The translations under genes and the position numbers were made by a program. The notes beneath the pieces were generated by a model, which saw nothing but the letters and a program-made list of their open reading frames with translations, searched no databases and had not been told where the DNA came from. Source: F1-20-MAGs016 sp046086245 (GTDB lineage Bacteria; Planctomycetota; Planctomycetia; Pirellulales; UBA1268). Taken from it: DNA of 13,307 nt. Position 1 is the first letter of the stretch. Every line of letters starts with the position of its first letter. Location: contig JBJSXB010000317.1 of assembly GCA_046086245.1 (NCBI GenBank), positions 1-13,307 of the forward strand, read 5' to 3'. Shown here in pieces: positions 5,893-12,016 of this stretch.

Positions 5893-7448
5893 CGAGCCTC
5901 CGGTGCGGATCGGCTCGGGGCGCAGGCGCGCTGGAGGAGATTGGCGGTCATGCGTTGGACGCGCTCGTCGGGGCCGTGTGGCCGCGTCCAGTGCGACCAG
6001 GGGAGCACGTGGCCCGGCGGGCTCGACAGCCCCTGGGCCCAGAAGATCGTCGAGGCGTTGAAGACGAAGTTGCCCTTGGGGCCGGGGTAGATCGTCGCCG
6101 TCCAACGCTGCGGCCGCTCGCCTCCCTGGAACGCGACACCGGCCCCCACCACCTCGAGGCCGGGGATGTCGGCGGGAGGATCGCCGTGATACTCCCAGCC
6201 GACGAGGCCGGGGATCCGCTCCCCCGCGCGCATTCCGGTGCCGGCGAACAGCCAGTGATCGGGCTTCACGCACACCCAATCGCCGCCGCCGTTCACCGGT
6301 TCGACGTTGCGCGCCCCCATCAGATAGCCCTCGTCGGGGCCGCGGAACGGGAACGGACCGTGGTCGCGCTCGCGTTCGACCGCCCAGCGATGGTCGCCGC
6401 CGTAGGGACCGCCGCGGAACAGCGTCCGCGCCGGCTGCCCGGCGGCCGACTGCCCCAGCGGCGCCACCCAGCAGACCGAGTTGCCGGAGAGAAACAGCAG
6501 GCTCACCCCCTCGTCGCGCAGGCGGGTCACGGCATCGAATTGCCTGCGGTCCCAGTATTCATCGTGCCCCACCGAGACGAACGCCTTCGCCTTCAGCCCG
6601 CGGTCGGGGGTGAGCATGTCGGCGTTGGCGACGTACGACACGTCGTAGCCCCGCTCCTCGAGCCAATAGGCGAGCGGGAACTCGAAAGGGAGAAACTCCC
6701 CGGAACCGACCGTCAGCGGGTCGTCGACGACGCCGCGAAACTGCGCCTCGCGCCCGTAGGGCCGGTCGAAGCTCACCATCGCCCACGGTCCCTGGCCGCC
6801 GCGCGGGTGGGTGTAGACGCTGAAGTTGTCGGGCCAGCGGTTGTAGGCCTGCCAGGTGTTGTCGGAGCACTGGAAGAGGACGTCGCAGGGGCGTTCGTCG
6901 CGGACGATGAAGATCACGTAGCTCTGGTATCCGGGGGTCTCGTCGTCGGCGGGCGACAGCGCGAGACGGCCGAGGTAGACGCCGCTGGTCCAGTCGTCGG
7001 GGATCGTGATCTCGCAGGCGGCCTCCCAGGCGCAGGCATGGAGGTTCTTCTCACCCGGCGCGGGAGTCGGTTGCTCGCGACCGTCGAAGGGCCCCAGCGA
7101 GCGCATCAGCCGCGCGCCGCGGCCGCCGTAGAAACCCATCCGGAAAATCTCGATCCCGAATCGCGCCGCGGGCTTCGTCGAGACCATGATCCGCAGGCGT
7201 TCGCCGGCCGCGACGCTCTGCCGGTCGCAGTAGCCCTCGATCCACGGCGAGCGGAACGCGTCGGCCGCGGCGAGCCGCACGCGCGTGAGCTGCCAATCAC
7301 GCGCCCCTTCGTGGGCGTTCTCCCGGGTGATGGGATTGCCGTGCGGCTCGGCGGCCGCCGCCAGCCCCAGCGCGAGGCCGGCCAGCAGCGCGGCCGTGCC
7401 GCCGGCGGCGATACCCTGCTGCCGATGCACCCGGCCACCGATCGCCAT
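5889..7448 (-). CDS. Exported N,N-dimethylformamidase beta-subunit-like protein (copy 1)
   Basis: 519 aa. A signal peptide (hydrophobic core about 13-33, AAAA/EP cut region) indicates export. Residues about 70-185 resemble a beta-rich N-terminal domain; about 188-480 match the C-terminal domain of the N,N-dimethylformamidase large subunit, with YNRW (202-205), SVGHDEYW (292-299), SGNSVCW (321-327), HWLFAGTG (398-405) and VGWE (416-419). Family knowledge: Paracoccus dimethylformamidase hydrolyses dimethylformamide at a mononuclear iron held by two Tyr and one Glu. Tyr202, Tyr298 and Glu419 are conserved in both copies of this window and are candidates, but I could not align them to the enzyme. 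No separate small subunit is encoded nearby, so the substrate may differ. The start at 7448 has GGGAGGG 6 bases upstream; the longer frame to 7937 would run antisense through the DUF1801 gene. It is coupled to the MarC gene by an ATGA overlap. Confidence 0.85.
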   Translation of the reverse strand: MAIGGRVHRQQGIAAGGTAALLAGLALGLAAAAEPHGNPITRENAHEGARDWQLTRVRLAAADAFRSPWIEGYCDRQSVAAGERLRIMVSTKPAARFGIEIFRMGFYGGRGARLMRSLGPFDGREQPTPAPGEKNLHACAWEAACEITIPDDWTSGVYLGRLALSPADDETPGYQSYVIFIVRDERPCDVLFQCSDNTWQAYNRWPDNFSVYTHPRGGQGPWAMVSFDRPYGREAQFRGVVDDPLTVGSGEFLPFEFPLAYWLEERGYDVSYVANADMLTPDRGLKAKAFVSVGHDEYWDRRQFDAVTRLRDEGVSLLFLSGNSVCWVAPLGQSAAGQPARTLFRGGPYGGDHRWAVERERDHGPFPFRGPDEGYLMGARNVEPVNGGGDWVCVKPDHWLFAGTGMRAGERIPGLVGWEYHGDPPADIPGLEVVGAGVAFQGGERPQRWTATIYPGPKGNFVFNASTIFWAQGLSSPPGHVLPWSHWTRPHGPDERVQRMTANLLQRACAPSRSAPEAR

Positions 7449-7454
7449 CGCTCG

Positions 7455-7461
7455 CCCTCCC
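7455..7461 (-). promoter_or_regulatory. Shine-Dalgarno GGGAGGG that fixes the start at 7448
   Basis: GGGAGGG lies 6 bases before the ATG at 7448, directly in front of a signal peptide. This excludes the longer open frame that reaches 7937. Confidence 0.65.
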
Positions 7462-7538
7462 GTCGCCCACTCACCGTCGCATGACGACCCGCCGGCATTG
7501 TCGTCGCATCCGCCGCTGCCGACCACCGAGCCGCTCGA

Positions 7539-7557
7539 CCGCCCCCCGGTGGGGCGG
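7539..7557. repeat. Strong GC hairpin in the 183-bp divergent gap
   Basis: CCGCCCC (7539-7545) and GGGGCGG (7551-7557) form a perfect 7-bp stem around CCGGT. It sits between the starts of DMFase-like copy 1 (leftward) and the DUF1801 gene (rightward). It has no T tract. It may be an operator-like inverted repeat or leader structure of the leftward gene, or chance in such GC-rich DNA. No good promoter for the leftward gene was found in this gap. Confidence 0.3.
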
Positions 7558-7586
7558 CTGGCGGCGCGGCGATCGCTTGGTAGCGT
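7558..7586 (+). promoter_or_regulatory. Weak candidate promoter of the DUF1801 gene
   Basis: TAGCGT (7581-7586) fits TAnnnT and is preceded by TTGG; CTGGCG (7558-7563) lies 17 bases upstream but matches TTGACA at only 3 of 6 positions. Transcription would start near 7593 and leave a leader of about 39 bases. Tentative. Confidence 0.22.
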
Positions 7587-7631
7587 GGTGGGGCAGCGGC
7601 GGCCCGATTCCTCCCCGCAGGCGATATCCCG

Positions 7632-8075
7632 ATGGCCAAGCGACCCCCGGCCCGCCCCGCGGCGGCTCCCGCGACGATCGACGACGTGATCGCCCGCTGC
7701 CCGCCGGCGGTCGCGGCGCGGATGGCGCGGATCCGCCGGATCGTACGCGCCGAGGCACCCGCTGCGATCGAAGTGATCTCCTACCGGATGCCGGCGTTCC
7801 GGCGCCGCGGGATCCTCCTGTTTTTCTCCCCGTTCCGCGCGCACATCGGGCTCTATCCACCGGTGACGGGAGACGCCGCGCTCGAGCGTGCGATCGCGCC
7901 GTTCGCCGGTCCCAAGGGCAATCTCAAGTTTCCCCACGACCGGCCGCTTCCGCTGGCGCTGATTCGCCGGATCGTCCGCCTGCGGGTCGCCCAGGACGAC
8001 GCCCGCGCTCCGGCGGCCGCAGGCACCCGACGCCGCGGCATCGCGCGGTCACGGCGCGCGGAGCGCCGCCAATAG
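7632..8075 (+). CDS. DUF1801 (YdhG-like) domain protein
   Basis: 147 aa, without a signal peptide or membrane segment and therefore probably cytoplasmic. The core matches DUF1801: ISYRMPAF (49-56), LLFFSPFRAHIGLYP (62-76), KGNLKF (95-100) and PLPLALIRRIVRLRV (105-119). Family knowledge: some members are described as frataxin-like/iron-chaperone-like (YdhG type), but most have no proven role. The last 25 or so residues are an Arg/Ala-rich tail beyond the domain, and this tail overlaps the 3' end of the convergent dehydrogenase gene by 27 bp. The ribosome site is weak (AGGCGA, 11 bases upstream of the ATG), so the start is less certain, although no alternative start precedes the domain. It is the only probably cytoplasmic protein in the window and looks unrelated to its neighbours. 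Confidence 0.8.
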   Translation: MAKRPPARPAAAPATIDDVIARCPPAVAARMARIRRIVRAEAPAAIEVISYRMPAFRRRGILLFFSPFRAHIGLYPPVTGDAALERAIAPFAGPKGNLKFPHDRPLPLALIRRIVRLRVAQDDARAPAAAGTRRRGIARSRRAERRQ

Positions 8076-10457
8076 GTCGGCACAGTCGTCCGGTGAGAGC
8101 ACCTGCTCCAGGCCCGCCGGCATCAACGAGCGCGGCAGCGTCGAGATGCTCTCGATGGCGCCACGGCGCAGCACACGGTCGCCGCCGCCGGCGAGCCGCA
8201 GCGTCAGGCTGCCGGGGGTTTCCGCGACAACGATCCCCTGCAGCGGCACCCCCTCGTCGGTGACCACCACCGTGGCGGCATAGCGCTGCTCGACAGCCCG
8301 GTCGGGGTCGAAGATCGCCTCGATGATCTGCGCCGCCGGCTTGCGTCCGACGGTCGCCAGATCGGGACCGATCTCCACCCCCTCGTCGCCGAGGCGGTGG
8401 CAGGCGGCACATCCGGCGCGGCGGAACACGGCGCGGCCCCGGCTTGGATCACCGTCACGCGCGGCGACCGCGGCGTAGCGGGCCACCACCGCCTGGCGGT
8501 CGGGATCCGCTGGGGCGAGGACGGGCGAGGCGATCGGCTTCACCGGCCGATCGGGCCGCTCTTCGACGAGCACTGCCTCGGCTTCCGCGAGGTCGCTACC
8601 GCCGGCGGCCACCAGCGCCGCGCCGCGCACCAGCGGCCATTCGCCGCCGAGGCGGCGCACCAGTTCGCCCGGCGGCAGCAGGCCGAGCGCGTCGAGCGTG
8701 AAAGCGGCCTGCACCCGCACCGCGGGCGACTCGTGGTCGAGCAGGTCGCGCACCGCGGCCTCGTCGTCGAGCCTGCCGCGCTCGAGGGCGAGGCGCTGCG
8801 CCGTGTCGCGGGCCCACCCGCTGGCCGAGGCGAGGCTCACCGCGGGGCGCCTGGCGGGATGGCCCGGCGGCGCGATCCGCCAGATGCGCCCGAGCGTCTC
8901 GCCGCCGCGGAGCTGCATGCGCCGCGCCATCTCCGCCGGCACCCACTCGGGGTGCTCGAGCACCAGCCGCACCATGTCGACGACGTACACCGCGCCGTCG
9001 GGGCCGGTACGGGCCATGATCGGTCGGAACCAATGGTCCGAACTGGTGAGGAACTCCACGTCGGTGTCGTCGGCGTGCCGACGGGCCATGATCGTCGGCC
9101 CGGAATAGTCGAGCACCCGGCGGACGACGAGGTTGTGGGCCGGCTCGGCGATGAAGATCGCCGCCGCACCGGCCGCGCCGAGGACGACGTCGCGGTAGGG
9201 CAGGGGATGGCAGGCGCTCGTCACCATCCCCGCCTGACTCGACTGGTTGAGCCGCCGCTGCGGGGTACCGAGCGGCCGCACGCGCCGGTCGGGGGTGAGA
9301 TCGGACCGCGGCGCGGACACGACCACGTCGGGCCGCCGCTCGAGGTGGGCCAGTGGCAGCCAGTAGTGCCAGCCCGGCACCGCGTTGTTGGTGCCGAACC
9401 AGTTGCCGTAGTCGTCGCGCCACTTGCCCACCTGCGTCATCCCGACCTCGCGGCGGAAGGCGCCCGAACGCGGGTCGAAGCGGAAGTCGTAGCGGCCGAG
9501 GTCGATCCGCTCCCCCGAGCGCAGGCACTCGATCGCGCCGCCGCTGTCGCCGTTGGCTCCGTGAAGCCAGCCGTCGAGACCGAGACAAAACCCGTTGACC
9601 AGATGCTGTGGATTGCCGGCGGTGAAGCCGCGGAACCAGGTCTCACGCCGGTCGCAGCGGCCGTCGCCGTCGTCGTCGCACGCGTAGAGGATGTCGGGCA
9701 CGCTGGCGATGAACACGCCCCCGCGCCAGCAGGCGAGGCCGGTGACGTGCCGGAGGTCGTCGAGGAACAGCCGGCTCGACTCGTAGACCCCGTCTTCGTC
9801 GGCGTCCTCGAGGATACGGATCCGCGACCGCATCAGCCCGCGCCCCTCCCCCTCACCCGGCACGCCGTCGCGCCACGTCACGCTGCCGTCGTCGGTCGCC
9901 TCCCCCTCGGCGAACGGATAGTCGCCCATCTCCGCCACCCACATCCGTCCCCGCTCGTCGAAATCGATGAACACCGGATCCATCACCGCCGGCTCCGCCG
10001 CGGCGAGCGTGATCTCGAGCCCTTCCGGGAGGCGCATCGCGCGGAGCGATTCGGCGGGCGAGCGCGGAGGCGGGGCCGGCACACGGAGCAACTCGTCGCG
10101 CCCGATGCACACTTCGCCGACGACGACGTCGCCGTCTGTCGCACGGACGCCGTCGCGGTCGAGCCGGGGCAGCGCGTCGGGATCGCCCGGCTTCCCCTCG
10201 CGGAGGACGCGCGTCCAGCCGGTCTTCCACTCGAGGTGGTCGGCGGCCGCCTCGGGGGGCACGAACAACCAGACGCCGAAACCCTCGGCGTTGGAGACGA
10301 CCAGATCGTCGTGGCCGTCGCCGTTGAGATCGACCCGAACCACCCCCGCCCCACCATGGGCGATCGCCGGCAATTCGGCGTCCGCCCCGCGGCCGGTCGC
10401 GGCGGCACACGCGACCGCAGCGGCGAGGATGCAGCGGGCGATCATGGTGCGGGTCAT
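8049..10457 (-). CDS. PVC-type membrane-bound dehydrogenase with HEAT region and C-terminal heme-binding (cytochrome c-like) domain
   Basis: 802 aa, exported (signal peptide about residues 5-25). In order: an FG-GAP-like calcium-binding loop DLNGDGHDD (43-51) followed by LVVSNAEGFGVWLF; the planctomycete 'putative membrane-bound dehydrogenase' propeller from about 134 to 540 (LPEGLEITLAAAEPAVMDP, FDERGRMWVAEMGDYP, several Asp-rich loops such as DADEDGVYE and DDDGDGRCDRRE, and WFGTNN); short HEAT-like helices at about 575-655; and a Pirellula/Verrucomicrobium-type heme-binding domain at about 665-800. That domain has C683-A-A-C686-H687 for covalent heme c and SLMPAG, whose Met779 is the likely second axial ligand. 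The expected role is periplasmic oxidation, perhaps of sugars or alcohols, passing electrons to heme; the substrate is unproven for this family. The start at 10457 has GGAG 7 bases upstream and precedes the signal peptide. A promoter lies in the 96-bp gap behind the DMFase-like copy 2 gene. Confidence 0.92.
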   Translation of the reverse strand: MTRTMIARCILAAAVACAAATGRGADAELPAIAHGGAGVVRVDLNGDGHDDLVVSNAEGFGVWLFVPPEAAADHLEWKTGWTRVLREGKPGDPDALPRLDRDGVRATDGDVVVGEVCIGRDELLRVPAPPPRSPAESLRAMRLPEGLEITLAAAEPAVMDPVFIDFDERGRMWVAEMGDYPFAEGEATDDGSVTWRDGVPGEGEGRGLMRSRIRILEDADEDGVYESSRLFLDDLRHVTGLACWRGGVFIASVPDILYACDDDGDGRCDRRETWFRGFTAGNPQHLVNGFCLGLDGWLHGANGDSGGAIECLRSGERIDLGRYDFRFDPRSGAFRREVGMTQVGKWRDDYGNWFGTNNAVPGWHYWLPLAHLERRPDVVVSAPRSDLTPDRRVRPLGTPQRRLNQSSQAGMVTSACHPLPYRDVVLGAAGAAAIFIAEPAHNLVVRRVLDYSGPTIMARRHADDTDVEFLTSSDHWFRPIMARTGPDGAVYVVDMVRLVLEHPEWVPAEMARRMQLRGGETLGRIWRIAPPGHPARRPAVSLASASGWARDTAQRLALERGRLDDEAAVRDLLDHESPAVRVQAAFTLDALGLLPPGELVRRLGGEWPLVRGAALVAAGGSDLAEAEAVLVEERPDRPVKPIASPVLAPADPDRQAVVARYAAVAARDGDPSRGRAVFRRAGCAACHRLGDEGVEIGPDLATVGRKPAAQIIEAIFDPDRAVEQRYAATVVVTDEGVPLQGIVVAETPGSLTLRLAGGGDRVLRRGAIESISTLPRSLMPAGLEQVLSPDDCADLLAALRAP

Positions 10458-10464
10458 GGCAGCG

Positions 10465-10468
10465 CTCC
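10465..10468 (-). promoter_or_regulatory. Shine-Dalgarno GGAG that fixes the start at 10457
   Basis: GGAG lies 7 bases before the ATG at 10457. It sits in the GCGC-TGGA-GCGC mini-palindrome (10473-10462), which could partly hide it in the mRNA. The ATG at 10520 has no ribosome site and precedes the signal peptide awkwardly. Confidence 0.5.
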
Positions 10469-10528
10469 AGCGCGGTCGGAGGGCCGGGCACCGTCGCCCA
10501 CCAGCGGGGAATCGATGCACGGCCCTTG

Positions 10529-10557
10529 ATGATAGGAAGCCGGCGGTCGCAGGTCAG
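10529..10557 (-). promoter_or_regulatory. Candidate promoter of the dehydrogenase gene, with its -35 box on the preceding stop codon
   Basis: On the minus strand CTGACC (10557-10552, 4 of 6 matches to TTGACA) contains the TGA stop of DMFase-like copy 2. Exactly 17 bases later is TATCAT (10534-10529), 5 of 6 matches to TATAAT. Transcription would begin near 10522 and leave a leader of about 65 bases. The arrangement mirrors the one in front of the amidohydrolase gene. Confidence 0.5.
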
Positions 10558-12014
10558 CGGCCGAGCCGCTCGAGCACGGTCCGCGTGATCCGTTCCACCA
10601 CGGCATCGCCACCGGCGAGGCCGTGCGACCAGTCGGTCGATCCCACGGTGACGACCGTGCCTCCCGCGGTGCCGTCACGGCCGGTGGCCGTGTAGCAGCC
10701 GACCACGGCGCTTCCGACCCGATCGGCCGGGAAGCGGTCGTAGAACAGGGCGTCGTCGGGGTGCCACTTGGCCGGTGCCGTGGCGACGATCTCGAAGCCC
10801 GCCGGCGTGCCGTCGCGCCCGGTGGGGAAGGGGAGGCCGTCGCGCCACTCGATCTCGCAGCCGTCGCACTCGTAGCCGACGATCGTGTCCTTGCCGCCGA
10901 AGGCATCGCCCCGGGCCAGGCCGGTGCCCGCCAGCAGCCAGTGCTCCGGCCGGTGGACGCTGTAGGCCCCCGACCCGTCCATCAACTGCCCGTGGCTGCG
11001 GTGGTAGCCGCCGAAGAGGAACCCCACCCCGGTGAGGCGGTTCTCCGGCCGGTTCACCAGGTGGTGGCTCCAGAGGGTGGAGAGGCGCGCGTGGTCGCCG
11101 CCGGGAAAGACCGGATCCATCACGTAGCGCTGTTTCCAGGAGACGAGCGCCGTGCCGCCGTCCTCGGCGCGCACCTGCCAGCAGCAGGTGTTGCCGCTGA
11201 AGAAGGCGGCGTTGCCGCCGCGCGCGATGAAGGCCTCGAGGTGGTCGCGCATCGATGCCGACCAGTATTCGTCGTGCCCGACCGAGAGCACCAGCCGGTA
11301 AGCGGCCAGCGCGTCGGGGTCGGTCTCGAGGTCGAGGTTGGCGGCGAACTCGAGGGGGAAGCCGTGGGTCTCCGCCCAGGCGACCAGGGCCCGTTCCCAC
11401 TGCTGGAACTGGCTGGCCGGCGGGCGGAGGAAGCTCACCTTGTGGCCCTGCACCCCGGCGCGGCCGTTGTAGGCATAGAGGCTCTGACCGCCCCAGTTGT
11501 TGTAGGCGCAGTAGGTGTTGGTCGCGAGTTGGAGGAGGATCTTTGACGTGGCGCCGGGCACCGCCGGGCGGACGATGAAGAAGCAGGTCGCCTCGGCGGT
11601 GCGCTTCCCGCGCTGCACGTAGCGGCCGCCGCCGTCGGCCACGCGGAGGACCACCTCGTAGTAGCCGCTTGGCCACTCCGCCGGCACCGGTAGGCGCAGC
11701 GTCACCGGCCAGCCGCACCCGGCCGCCGCCGCCGCCTCGGGAATCGGCGCGGCGACGCCGGGGATGCCGTCACGGCTGAAGACGATCGTGCGCGCCGCGC
11801 CGACCCGGGCGATCTCCACCGAGAACGTCGGCGCCGACGTCGAGACGTGCAGCGGCAGCTCCGCTCCTTGGCGGAGGCTGACGACGCCGGCGTAGCCCTC
11901 GATGAACAGCGGCTTGGGGTCGCTGATGTCGGCGGCCGGGAGCGGCCCGCCGGCGGCGAGCCCCACGCTCCCGGCCAGAGCGAGGATGCAGGCGGCACGG
12001 TGGCTCGGCGGCAT
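10554..12014 (-). CDS. Exported N,N-dimethylformamidase beta-subunit-like protein (copy 2)
   Basis: 486 aa. A signal peptide (about residues 5-28, PAADIS cut region) indicates export. It shares the order of landmarks with copy 1: IEGY (38-41), YNNW (171-174), SVGHDEYW (244-251), SGNTCCW (273-279), HWLLAGTG (358-365) and VGYE (379-382). Tyr171, Tyr250 and Glu382 are conserved in both and are candidate iron ligands by analogy with the 2-Tyr-1-carboxylate iron centre of dimethylformamidase; this assignment is inference. The spacing between the two Tyr is 79 residues here and 96 in copy 1, and sequence outside the landmarks is very different, so this is not a recent duplication. The ATG lies two bases after the TGA of the upstream PQQ gene (TGACGATG) and has only a weak GAG-type ribosome site, so translation is probably coupled to that gene. 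The TGA at its end forms part of the next gene's likely promoter. The substrate is unknown. Confidence 0.85.
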   Translation of the reverse strand: MPPSHRAACILALAGSVGLAAGGPLPAADISDPKPLFIEGYAGVVSLRQGAELPLHVSTSAPTFSVEIARVGAARTIVFSRDGIPGVAAPIPEAAAAAGCGWPVTLRLPVPAEWPSGYYEVVLRVADGGGRYVQRGKRTAEATCFFIVRPAVPGATSKILLQLATNTYCAYNNWGGQSLYAYNGRAGVQGHKVSFLRPPASQFQQWERALVAWAETHGFPLEFAANLDLETDPDALAAYRLVLSVGHDEYWSASMRDHLEAFIARGGNAAFFSGNTCCWQVRAEDGGTALVSWKQRYVMDPVFPGGDHARLSTLWSHHLVNRPENRLTGVGFLFGGYHRSHGQLMDGSGAYSVHRPEHWLLAGTGLARGDAFGGKDTIVGYECDGCEIEWRDGLPFPTGRDGTPAGFEIVATAPAKWHPDDALFYDRFPADRVGSAVVGCYTATGRDGTAGGTVVTVGSTDWSHGLAGGDAVVERITRTVLERLGR

Positions 12015-12016
12015 CG

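Noticed and set aside
5955..7484. 509-codon open frame on the plus strand
   Set aside because: Shadow of DMFase-like copy 1; no domain, no ribosome site, biased composition.
7449..7937. N-terminal extension of DMFase-like copy 1
   Set aside because: It would run antisense through the DUF1801 coding region and hide a clear signal peptide that begins at 7448 behind a strong ribosome site.
8397..10529. 710-codon open frame on the plus strand
   Set aside because: It is antisense to the PVC dehydrogenase, which has clear domains and a CxxCH motif; the antisense product is low-complexity and lacks recognisable motifs.
10623..11546. 307-codon open frame on the plus strand
   Set aside because: Antisense shadow of DMFase-like copy 2.
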